Origin: Ophiura sarsii | Lineage: Eukaryota > Echinodermata > Ophiuroidea > Amphilepidida > Ophiuridae | Assembly: GCA_035610835.1 (NCBI GenBank) | Contig: CM069447.1 | Location: forward strand, 41,316,648 to 41,380,647 | Reading direction: 5' to 3' | DNA: 64,000 nucleotides | Shown here: piece by piece, positions 41,755-50,585 of the stretch | Numbering within the stretch: position 1 is the stretch's first letter | Layout of the letters: every line of letters starts with the position of its first letter | The notes under the pieces: model-generated | What the model saw: only the letters and a program-made list of their open reading frames with translations | Database searches by the model: none | What the model was told of the DNA's origin: nothing | Position numbers and translations under genes: made by a program

Positions 41755-44140
41755 GTCGTGCTTGTTATTGCTTTGTTTTCGTTTGTTATGCTGTTTTCTT
41801 TAATTCCACGTGCCGTGGAATCTTTGTCACCTTTAAATTTAAAGTGAATTTTTTGTATTTGTTTATACGAATGGGTATAATATATAATATGCGATATGCC
41901 CATGTAATTTACTATTACGTTTTCAAGTAGATATTTTGTGTTTGTTGACATCTATCTATATAGATTTGATAACTATCTGATACTGTAATAATTGTATTTT
42001 ACTTACCAGCGTTGTCATGATAAGACTCGTTCAGAACTTGCGCTTTTGGTTATTCTCCGAACCATACAAACACCACACAACCCCCCCCCCCCCCTCCCAT
42101 TCCCTGTCTCCACACACACCAACCCGGCCCATCATATACTTCTGATATTGCGATCAAAGATTGTTATATCAAAATCAATAGTTTACTTAATGATAATATT
42201 TTGTTTTACCTATATCCTATCAAGATGCCTTTGTTAAAAGTACCATTTAGGTGCGTGATTCAGACAATGCCCCTTTAAATTGAAGATAGTGCTGACCCAG
42301 TATTTTATTAATTAAACTATACTCTCCGTACATTATCGCTGACTTATATTGCCAAATATGAGATAATTTTAAACATTTTTAAAGGAGTTATAAGGAAGTG
42401 TATGAATTCAGTACATATTTTTTGCAATGCTTTAATACAATCATGTTCAAAACTGTTGGGACACTTCTTGCATGCACTGCGAAAATGGTAGTCCCTCCCC
42501 CTAAACTCAATGTTGGTCCGAATAAGAGCATCGTCCATCAAAGGGCTGTAGTATAGATACGCTCCAACATTGATTTTGGGGGGTGGGGGGGGGGGGGACT
42601 TTACATCAACTAGTTTGAAATATCATACTTTCAACATGTTCAACTGAAAGCTTTACTCAATTTGGTAGATATTCCGTGCGTATGTGTAAAGTGTCCCAAC
42701 AGGTTTTGAACAAGATTGTATTAAAGAAGTGGAAAAATGGGCTATAAAAAATACGAATATCCTTATATCTCGAGACCGGTAGCTTCAATTTGAATCAATC
42801 TTTTTAAGAAATGAAGCACATTATCTCGGTAACATTCTGAGTTGAACTTCATGTCAATTGCGTATACATATTTAATTAAAAAACATAAATAACCATGGTT
42901 TTGATACATTTTCATACTTTACAAGTAACTTATTAAAAGCGGCGGGTGTTACAAGCGATGACATCATCGTCCCTGATCGCACGTGACTCCACCTGGTATG
43001 TTTAGATATGACCCAGACATTTTGGCTACAATGAGAACAACATTGGAATAATTTCTTAGAATTGTTTTAGTTTTCAGAAACAAAGACCTTAGTGTCTTAT
43101 TCATGAACGAGATCGCTATTTTTTCCATTAAACCGAATTATCTTCATTTAAAAGCCATGCTTTATAAAGCGCATGTTAGCTGTTTGATTTCAATTACTTA
43201 TACTCAGAACTTTGACTTGAACTTCACTGTATACTCTTGTCCTGGTTATAGTCAGATCACTTTGTTCTTAAACTTGACTTTAAGATGGTATTTTACAAAG
43301 AGATATCACCTAAGGCATGGGCCTATTGTCGATTACTCATTACTGCTATATTACTATCTTCTGAAGATAGCTATCCGACGCAACGTACTAAACCGTTGTC
43401 CCTGTAGACAAATATTGTACAGCACCGTGTATATTATGTATGAATGAGTAGTAGGGGGAGGGGTGCAAGAAGAAGAAGACAAATATGTTATGGTCCTGGT
43501 CGACTCAATTCTTTCAAATCTTATTTTTTCAAAACCTTTGAAGTAAAATTTGAAAAAATAAACTAAGCCGCTGTACCGAGATTCGAACCCATGGAAGTGA
43601 TAATTCCGCGGTCTCAGTTGAATCCACTACACTAGTAAGGCAATGTGCTGTACTAATAGGGACCCATGGTATAACAATGTATCTTGTTAAACCGATGTTC
43701 TTCCTAAGACGTTCAAGTACTGGAATACACTTATCATTACCGGTCTACCCGATTAAAATTATATACACGTTCATACTGTTCAAAATAATAATGTATTTTT
43801 CGCATTTCAGACGAATAACCACGGTCAACAAAAAATACCCATTCGTAATATAAACAAATAAAAAATCAACTTTAAAATTAAAGGTGACAAAGATTCCACG
43901 GCACGCGGAATGAAAGAAAACAACATAACAAACGAAAACAAAGCAATAACAAACACGACGAACTCTGCGGGAGTCGAACCTCCAACCTTTGCGTTCTAAG
44001 ACAGATCACACGCCACTAAGCTAACAGGGAAGTCAGCTTTTTAAAGAGGATTTTTGGTTATTATACACTAGCGCCGTAACGGTCAACCACGGTCCACACA
44101 TCATTACAATAGAACGCTATGCACGGTCTACCAAAATGAA

Positions 44141-44281
44141 TTGGATTTTCTATTGTAGCCAATGTACCTTGATTTGCATATCAATGCAAAACAGCTGGCG
44201 CGTGTTTTGAGCATAGCTTGTATCGGGAGGATACAGCAACTGACCGTTTCGTACCGCACACACGAGGACGTGTTGCTTTTT
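44141..44281 (+). repeat. Split direct repeat A1
   Basis: 141 bp starting ttggattttctattg and ending gttgcttttt, identical to A2. It contains the first in-frame ATG (44162) upstream of gag. Confidence 0.95.
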
Positions 44282-44362
44282 CGCTCCCTTCATCTTCGCA
44301 ACGTGGTATTTCGGCAGATTTTTGATATTTCAAATTGCTTTTGGAATACTTTCTACACAAGA

Positions 44363-45124
44363 ATGATGTCAGGAGAAGAAGAAAATTCTCAAAGTGCAGA
44401 AGTTCCTCTGACGAAGAAACAAGCTTCTAATCTTTTCAGAGGTATAGTCGGGGATATGAAGGACTATTTTCACGTCGTTTTGGATCAACACAAGCAAGAA
44501 ACTGAGAAGGTAATTCTGACCACCTCTGAGCAAGTTCAGAAGTGGAAGCGGGACTCGCAACTTAGCTTCAGATTCAAGGGGAATAAGGCGCAGTTCGAGT
44601 TTAATTCTGACTTACAAGGCACTATCGAGAAGTCGCTCGAGAAATTAGGCGAGGGTCACTCCCAAGCTGCTACGGAGGTGTTGGATCAGACGATCGTGGA
44701 CATCAAGAAGCGTCAGAAATTGATCAGACTGGCAGACCGGTCTGAAGCTGGTTGGTCAGCCGTTTCAGAGTACCTCAGCGACGAGTTAGCTAGCGATGCA
44801 GAGGATGCTAAGCGCATCTCCGGCGCCCAATCCCGGGCTGCAGCCAAGAAGAAACGAGCTAAGGGTTCTCGCAAACCATATCCTGTTAGACGCCCTAACG
44901 AGTCTCCTGCTGCGCCTCCTGCTGCTTTTGATAACAACAGCTTTTTTCGCCGCTCTGGAGCAACGGGTAGATACGACGCTGGGCATAACCGTTCCGAGTT
45001 CTTCAGATCTGGACCGAAGCCCTCTGACCAATGCTTCGCGTGTACCAAGTTTGGGCACTGGAGACGTAATTGTCCCAACACAAACAAACAAGCATCAGTC
45101 TACAAAGATGGCGGCCCCAAGTAA
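44363..45124 (+). CDS. gag: Gag-like nucleic-acid-binding protein of the PAT-like element
   Basis: About 253 residues from ATG at 44363 (MMSGEEENSQSAEV). The frame is open from ATG 44162, within repeat A1, which would add 67 residues without domain character; I prefer the later start. An N-terminal helical part (KKQASNLFRGIVGDMKDYF), a central Lys/Glu-rich region, a basic Arg/Lys/Pro linker (KKKRAKGSRKPYPVRRP), and one CCHC zinc knuckle CFACTKFGHWRRNC (about residues 224-237) near the C-terminus. It would package the element RNA. The ORF is followed by 600 bp of non-coding sequence before the RT frame. Confidence 0.82.
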   Translation: MMSGEEENSQSAEVPLTKKQASNLFRGIVGDMKDYFHVVLDQHKQETEKVILTTSEQVQKWKRDSQLSFRFKGNKAQFEFNSDLQGTIEKSLEKLGEGHSQAATEVLDQTIVDIKKRQKLIRLADRSEAGWSAVSEYLSDELASDAEDAKRISGAQSRAAAKKKRAKGSRKPYPVRRPNESPAAPPAAFDNNSFFRRSGATGRYDAGHNRSEFFRSGPKPSDQCFACTKFGHWRRNCPNTNKQASVYKDGGPK

Positions 45125-45685
45125 TGGTAAGCGAAAGTAAATTACGTAAATATTTGGCAGATTTTGCTTACTCTGTATAGTTTTTAGTTTTATCGGTTGA
45201 AGTTTCGTGCTTGCGATATTTAACTTCATCCATCTGTTGCTTCTAGAGCTATACGAGTTGCTTATACGAGTAGAATTCCGTGCTAATTGGTAGCTACTTT
45301 TCGATACATACAATTCATGAATTAAAAACATAACAATAACAAGCACGTCGGTAATCATATGATTATGTCATGTTGTTTACATCCAGTGTCATATACGAGA
45401 TACGGTATTGCCATCGCAGATATGTGCTAGTTTTAATATCTGATACGCGTGACAATTTGCATGTTTTGTCATGACAGTCAATAGTCATGTTATTGTTTGT
45501 TGTTTTGACTAAATTGTTGTTTATTTACATAAATAATTATACCAGCTGATAAATAATTATTTATACAGCACTCAGATGATCTGTCTTCTATTCGCATTAA
45601 TTTTAGTAAGGACGGGTTGTGCATGATGATACTCTAATCGGATATTTATAATATTTGCTAACACAGTTTCTTTATTTACTTTATA
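45125..45685 (+). other. Non-coding interval between gag and pol of the element
   Basis: About 560 bp, AT-rich. A donor-like atggtaagc lies at the gag stop and an acceptor-like tttatag before pol, so this may be an intron; but joining these sites does not put gag and pol in one frame, so the arrangement is unresolved. Confidence 0.4.
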
Positions 45686-45739
45686 GATAAAGCATCCACA
45701 TTTTCACATGGAAGAGCTGGATTCAGCCGATCCCCAGAT

Positions 45740-47719
45740 TTGGAAGAACGGTACGATTATATTTCTAACTATTATGAATATGAGCAAGGTCTTTCAGAAC
45801 CCATGGTTCGTGGCCGGATTAAAGCGTCGATTGACTTTTGGCTTTCTATCGGAGCCAACACCGCAGTTATTGACATTTTTCGTTCCGGTTATAAGTTACC
45901 ATTGATAGATACTCCACCGCCGGCAGTATTTAAGAACAATAAATCTGCGAGAGATAATTCTGACTTTGTCACTGAGGCTATTAACGACCTCATCAACAAG
46001 AAATTAATTCATGAGTGTTCATATAGGCCTTATATTGTCAATCCTCTCTCCGTGGCCGTACAGAGCTCAGGCAAAAAGCGTCTAATCTTGGACCTGAGAT
46101 ATGTCAATCAATTTATTTGGAAAGACAAAATTAGTTTTGACGACTGGAAGGTTGCTTTAGAGTTTTTTCAGAAGCATGATTTTATGATATCCTTTGATTT
46201 AAAGTCTGGTTATCACCACTTTGACATTTTCCCTGATCATACCAAATATCTCAGCTTCAGTTGGGTCATGAATGGGAATATGAAGTATTTTTCTTTCCTG
46301 GTTCTTCCTTTTGGATTATCCTCGGCACCATACATTTTTACCAAATGCCTCCGTCCATTAGTAGCACATTGGCGGAAGCAAGGTATTTTCGTAGTTCTGT
46401 ATTTAGATGATGGTTGGATCAGAGAATCCTCTGAGAGTAAGTGTATGGATGTGGCCAAGCGTGTAAAGCAGGATCTGATTGCTGCTGGATTGGTCCCTAA
46501 TCGAGAAAAATCCGTATGGGTGCCTACTCGTAAGTTAGATTGGCTCGGGTTAACTTGGGACGCATCTGACGGAACCATTAAAGTTACTGAGCGAAGGGTC
46601 TCTGATATCCTTACATGTATTTCTAATGTTCAGGCTTCTTTGTCACACATTACGGCCAGGAAGTTAGCTACCTTAGCTGGTAAGATTATTTCTCTTAGCC
46701 CTGTTGTCGGAGTAGTAGCTCAGCTGAAAACTAGATTTCTATACTTGGAAATAGAAAAACGCATCCATTGGGACAAAGTGTTCCACATTCCTAGTGATAG
46801 TAGAGTAATTGAAGAGATTATGTTTTGGAGTAACGAGTTGGTGAATTTGAATAACAGATTTTTGTTTGATTATTCCTTGCCACAGATATTGGTTTTTACA
46901 GACGCTAGTGACACAGGCTGTGGCGCATGCTCAGTTCAGTGCGGAAACATGGAATTCCACCAGTATTGGACCAGACTAGAGTCAGGTAAAAGCTCCACTT
47001 GGAGAGAATTAAAAGGGGTATCCCTAGCATTGCAAGCATTTGCATCAGAATTGAATGAGAAATCTGTAAAGTTTTTCACTGACAACAAAGGTGTTGTTTC
47101 TATTGTTGAAAAGGGAAGTATGAAGCAAGATTTGCAGACTTTGAGTGTGGATATTTTTGAATTTTGTAAGAAGAAGAACATCGAATTGAGCATTCAGTGG
47201 GTTCCAAGGGAGGACAATACGCAAGCGGATGCTTTGAGTCGCACAGACGATTTTGATGATTGGGGTGTATCACAGACATTTTTTCAATTCATTGATAATC
47301 AATGGGGCCCCCACACTGTGGATAGATTTGCTGACGATTATAATACCAAAATCCCTGTGTTCAACTCCAAATTCTGGTGTCCAGGAACAGCACATGTGGA
47401 CGCTTTCTCTTTGGATTGGGGAAGTGATAATAACTGGTTGGTTCCCCCCATTGCACTTATTGGACGTGCTTTGAAGCATGTACGAGTTTGTAAAGCGAAA
47501 GCCACCCTCGTGGTACCCCTATGGCCATCTGCTTCATTCTGGCCATTACTATTTTCAGAGAGAAGTGAGTTTTGTAAGATTGTGGTTACTGTCACTAGGT
47601 TCAATGACCCACTTAACATTTTTAAGAAGGGACGTAATCCATACACCATTTTTGGTTCGCATAAGATGAAGAGCGAGGTGATATGTGTGAGACTAGATGG
47701 TGATCTTTGCTCAGGATAG
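45740..47719 (+). CDS. pol: Reverse transcriptase-RNase H-methyltransferase-like polyprotein
   Basis: 659 codons counted from 45740, which is TTG; the frame is open back to about 45686, right after an acceptor-like tttactttatag, and the first in-frame ATG is 45803. The true start is therefore unsure (splicing or an unusual start). RT: motif A SFDLKSGYHHFD (151-162), motif B LPFGLSSAP (189-197), motif C LYLDDG (220-225). RNase H: catalytic set TDASD (387-391), Glu in WRELK (423), FTDNK (446-450), QADALSR (495-501). Residues 526-605 (VDRFADDYN ... DAFSLDW ... VPPIALIGRAL ... VPLWPSASFWPLL) match the segment after RNase H in DIRS/PAT elements usually assigned as an adenine-methyltransferase-like domain; the catalytic NPPY-type motif reads LVPPI, so activity is doubtful. 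Confidence 0.92.
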   Translation: MEERYDYISNYYEYEQGLSEPMVRGRIKASIDFWLSIGANTAVIDIFRSGYKLPLIDTPPPAVFKNNKSARDNSDFVTEAINDLINKKLIHECSYRPYIVNPLSVAVQSSGKKRLILDLRYVNQFIWKDKISFDDWKVALEFFQKHDFMISFDLKSGYHHFDIFPDHTKYLSFSWVMNGNMKYFSFLVLPFGLSSAPYIFTKCLRPLVAHWRKQGIFVVLYLDDGWIRESSESKCMDVAKRVKQDLIAAGLVPNREKSVWVPTRKLDWLGLTWDASDGTIKVTERRVSDILTCISNVQASLSHITARKLATLAGKIISLSPVVGVVAQLKTRFLYLEIEKRIHWDKVFHIPSDSRVIEEIMFWSNELVNLNNRFLFDYSLPQILVFTDASDTGCGACSVQCGNMEFHQYWTRLESGKSSTWRELKGVSLALQAFASELNEKSVKFFTDNKGVVSIVEKGSMKQDLQTLSVDIFEFCKKKNIELSIQWVPREDNTQADALSRTDDFDDWGVSQTFFQFIDNQWGPHTVDRFADDYNTKIPVFNSKFWCPGTAHVDAFSLDWGSDNNWLVPPIALIGRALKHVRVCKAKATLVVPLWPSASFWPLLFSERSEFCKIVVTVTRFNDPLNIFKKGRNPYTIFGSHKMKSEVICVRLDGDLCSG

Positions 47720-47807
47720 GTTAATTTTGAAGCATTTCACAATATGATATGACAGGAGTGGTTAAATCCGTATGGTACACACTGTATAATTTGACATTGT
47801 TCAATAT

Positions 47808-48827
47808 TTGCCTCCAATGGGAGCCATACAGCATTGTAAGACATGTGTTCTTTACATTTATATTTACAGATTCAAGAATAAAGCTTCCCTACAAGAAGTA
47901 TTAACAGCTTCCAGAGCCTCTAGCACTACTGCAAAATATAATAAAGCGTTTGCCGCATGGCATGCCTGGGCTGGGCATAATGGCATTTCTGAATTTACGG
48001 AAAATCATGAACACTTGGCAAGGTATTTTATGCATCTATACAACACAGATGCACCTTACTCTAGGATAGAGACTACATTCTACGCCATAAAATGGAGATT
48101 TGACTGTACACCTGTTTTAAATAACCCTTGTGATTTAAGATTTTTGCAACTACTCTTGGCTGGGCTCAAGCGATTATTGTGTAAGCCTATTGTTAAAAAG
48201 GAGCCGATTACACCTGAGATATTGCAGAGAGTAGTTATGGAAATTGGTCTAAATAACAATTTAATGCATTGCAGGACATGTGCCATGATCCTCATCTCGT
48301 ATGCTGGTTTTCTTAGATATGACGAACTTTCCAACATTAGGTTATGTGATTTGGAGGTCCATTCATCCCATATTAAGATTTTCATAATTAAGAGTAAGAC
48401 CGATCAGTATCGGGAAGGAGCATGGGTCATAGTTGGTGCAACAGGGCGGATTACATGCCCAGTTGCGATGCTTTTGAAATACATCCATTTAGCCAATATT
48501 CATGATTATACCATTAATGAGGATTTTCTGTTCAGACCAGTCTCTTTCCTCAAGTCGTCTAATAAGTACATACTCAGGGGAGGGAAATTGTCGTACTCCC
48601 GTTGTAGGGAGATATTTAAAGATGCACTTAGTAGGGTGGGGTTAGATCCAAAATTATTTGGTTTGCACAGTTTGAGATCAGGTGGAGCTTCAGCCGCGGC
48701 TGCAGTAGGAGTCCCTGACAGGCTTTTCAAGAAACATGGCAGGTGGAAGTCAGACACTGCAAAGGATGGATATGTGAAGGAAAGCACCACTAACATGATG
48801 AGTGTATCCTTGAGTTTGGGTTTATAA
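47808..48827 (+). CDS. Tyrosine recombinase (integrase) of the PAT-like element
   Basis: 339 codons from TTG 47808; first ATG 47817. Similarity to recombinases starts about RFKNKASLQE (47868), just after an acceptor-like tatatttacag, so an intron may join it to upstream sequence. N-terminal core-binding part (AKYNKAFAAWHAWAG ... LARYFMHLY), then the catalytic set: Arg170 (GFLRYDEL), Lys197 (IKSKTDQYREG), His287-x-x-Arg290 (LHSLRSGGAS), His310 (KKHGRWKSD), Tyr322 nucleophile (KDGYVKES). All catalytic residues are present. It inserts the circular DNA intermediate into the genome. Confidence 0.92.
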   Translation: MPPMGAIQHCKTCVLYIYIYRFKNKASLQEVLTASRASSTTAKYNKAFAAWHAWAGHNGISEFTENHEHLARYFMHLYNTDAPYSRIETTFYAIKWRFDCTPVLNNPCDLRFLQLLLAGLKRLLCKPIVKKEPITPEILQRVVMEIGLNNNLMHCRTCAMILISYAGFLRYDELSNIRLCDLEVHSSHIKIFIIKSKTDQYREGAWVIVGATGRITCPVAMLLKYIHLANIHDYTINEDFLFRPVSFLKSSNKYILRGGKLSYSRCREIFKDALSRVGLDPKLFGLHSLRSGGASAAAAVGVPDRLFKKHGRWKSDTAKDGYVKESTTNMMSVSLSLGL

Positions 48828-49064
48828 TACTAATAACATATTGCTATATTATTTATTTCTCAGTCCATGTTTAGACACACAGAATTGGCTTGAGTATAAC
48901 GCTTTATTATAATGTAATAACCAATATCGTTGGATTCCTGATAATGTAAAATGTGAATTTGTGTATCGCAGCACTGATAATGATGATAAAGAATAAAATA
49001 AAGGATGTCTAGAGTATACAACATTGTTCTTGCCCGTTCTTTAAACCTGACAAGGGGAAAGGAG
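48828..49064 (+). other. 3' region of the element with poly(A)-signal words
   Basis: Follows the recombinase stop. Contains aataaa and ataaaataaagg clusters at 48990-49005, suitable as polyadenylation signals before repeat B1. Confidence 0.45.
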
Positions 49065-49204
49065 TTTTCCAGTCCGCAGTGTGCCTACGAACACGGTGAT
49101 TCCCAAAGGTAATACAGTGTAATATGAATGTTTTTCTTTCAGGACAGGGGCAAGGCGAAATAGAAAAGTATTTATTTACGGCTGAGCCGGGCGAAAGAGT
49201 AAAT
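49065..49204 (+). repeat. Split direct repeat B1
   Basis: 140 bp, ttttccagtccgcag ... gggcgaaagagtaaat, identical to B2. Confidence 0.95.
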
Positions 49205-49206
49205 AA

Positions 49207-49347
49207 TTGGATTTTCTATTGTAGCCAATGTACCTTGATTTGCATATCAATGCAAAACAGCTGGCGCGTGTTTTGAGCATAGCTTGTATCGGGAGGATAC
49301 AGCAACTGACCGTTTCGTACCGCACACACGAGGACGTGTTGCTTTTT
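49207..49347 (+). repeat. Split direct repeat A2
   Basis: Identical to A1; preceded by aa after B1. The B1-A2 junction should equal the junction of the circular intermediate. Confidence 0.95.
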
Positions 49348-49618
49348 AAAAAATGTTGATAACATTTTTTCAGTTTTAAGGTAGATCTTTTTCAGATTCA
49401 CATCGATAGGACTTGTAGCAGAAGAAGCCAGTGTAAAGGATGATTGGAACCAAGTAGAGACCGTAAGCAAATATGATAGCTGGTGATATAGAGACAGACC
49501 TGGTGGTGTTGTAACAAAGAAAGAGTAAGGACCCATCGGCAGGAAGGAAGAAAATGGTTGGTATCAACGCTGGGGTATGTAGACCATAATTTTCTTATCT
49601 GCCCACTCGGGCCATAAC

Positions 49619-49758
49619 TTTTCCAGTCCGCAGTGTGCCTACGAACACGGTGATTCCCAAAGGTAATACAGTGTAATATGAATGTTTTTCTTTCAGGACA
49701 GGGGCAAGGCGAAATAGAAAAGTATTTATTTACGGCTGAGCCGGGCGAAAGAGTAAAT
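49619..49758 (+). repeat. Split direct repeat B2 (3' end of element)
   Basis: Identical to B1 and followed directly by satellite sequence. The 271 bp between A2 and B2 are unique; open frames there are on the opposite strand and not protein-like. Confidence 0.95.
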
Positions 49759-50585
49759 GAATAGAAAAGGATGATCAGTACTCCCTTTCTTTTAATTTTG
49801 GTAGACCGTGCATAGCGTCCTATTGTAATCATGTGTGGACCGTGGTTGACCGTTACGGCGCTAGTGTATGATAACCAAAAATCCTCTTTAAAAAGCTGAC
49901 TTCTCTGTTAGCTTAGTGGCGTGTGATCTGTTTTAGAATGCAAAGGTTGGAGGTTCGACTCCCGCAAAGTTCGTCGTGCTTGTTATTGCTTTGTTTTCGT
50001 TTGTTATGCTGTTTTCTTTAATTCCACGTGCCGTGGAATCTTTGTCACCTTTAAATTTAAAGTGAATTTTTTGTATTTGTTTATACGAATGGGTATAATA
50101 TATAATATGCGATATGCCCATGTAATTTACTATTACGTTTTCAAGTAGATATTTTGTGTTTGTTGACATCTATCTATATAGATTTGATAACTATCTGATA
50201 CTGTAATAATTGTATTTTACTTACCAGCGTTGTCATGATAAGACTCGTTCAGAACTTGCGCTTTTGGTTATTCTCCGAACCATACAAACACCACACAACC
50301 CCCCCCCCCCCCCCCTCCCATTCCCTGTCTCCACACACACCAACCCGGCCCATCATATACTTCTGATATTGCGATCAAAGATTGTTATATCAAAATCAAT
50401 AGTTTACTTAATGATAATATTTTGTTTTACCTATATCCTATCAAGATGCCTTTGTTAAAAGTACCATTTAGGTGCGTGATTCAGACAATGCCCCTTTAAA
50501 TTGAAGATAGTGCTGACCCAGTATTTTATTAATTAAACTATACTCTCCGTACATTATCGCTGACTTATATTGCCAAATATGAGAT

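Larger units (their letters stand above)
41240..41876. repeat. 300-bp-arm palindrome in each satellite unit
   Basis: Left arm 41240-41540 and right arm 41577-41876 are inverses at roughly 93-95% identity by eye, with a 36-bp loop. Each arm contains one tRNA-like sequence, so the two point away from each other. Differences between arms (e.g. ccctg/ctctg, acgca/atgca) are fixed across units. Confidence 0.88.
39768..42364. repeat. Satellite unit 1 (reference unit)
   Basis: Contents in order: a 296-bp block with 36-bp inverse termini (39834-40129) and a poly-G tract; an ORF (40506-40850); tRNA-like sequence 3 (40971-41044, minus); palindrome left arm (41240-41540) with tRNA-like 2; a 36-bp loop (41541-41576); right arm (41577-41876) with tRNA-like 1; a C-run near 42080. 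The same offsets apply to all other units. Confidence 0.9.
44141..49758 (+). mobile_element. Apparently intact PAT-like DIRS-order retrotransposon, 5.6 kb
   Basis: Gene order is gag, RT-RNase H-methyltransferase-like, tyrosine recombinase, bounded by split direct repeats A1 (44141-44281), B1 (49065-49204), A2 (49207-49347), B2 (49619-49758). B1-A2 abut with two bases between. This split repeat layout belongs to PAT and Ngaro elements of the DIRS order, which replicate through a circular DNA and integrate with their recombinase. The methyltransferase-like part after RNase H favours PAT over Ngaro. Left flank accaaaatgaa and right flank gaatagaaaagg rebuild the empty site of other units (accaaaatgaatagaaaagg) with at most a 3-base overlap, as expected for recombinase insertion without a real TSD. 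All three ORFs are free of internal stops and the repeat pairs are identical, so insertion is recent. Confidence 0.9.
42365..50585. repeat. Satellite unit 2, split by the PAT-like retrotransposon
   Basis: 42365-44140 and 49759-50585 together make one ordinary unit. tRNA-like copies are at 43568-43641 (minus), 43960-44030 (minus) and 49902-49972 (plus); the ORF is at 43103-43447. Only this unit of the visible array is interrupted. Confidence 0.92.

Noticed and set aside
41715..41951. 78-codon minus-strand frame repeated in all units
   Set aside because: It is the reverse of the tRNA-like sequence and palindrome arm; identical units make its conservation meaningless.
41992..42237. 81/82-codon frame with Pro run, and the acttaccagcg word resembling the U1 snRNA 5' end
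   Set aside because: The frame changes length and breaks with the C-run in unit 6 (58034-58294). The acttacc word is more simply a minus-strand splice-donor-like match; no U1 stem-loops or Sm site follow.
44713..45091. Long antisense frames over the gag gene
   Set aside because: They are shadows of the coding strand with no domains; the plus frame has the zinc knuckle.
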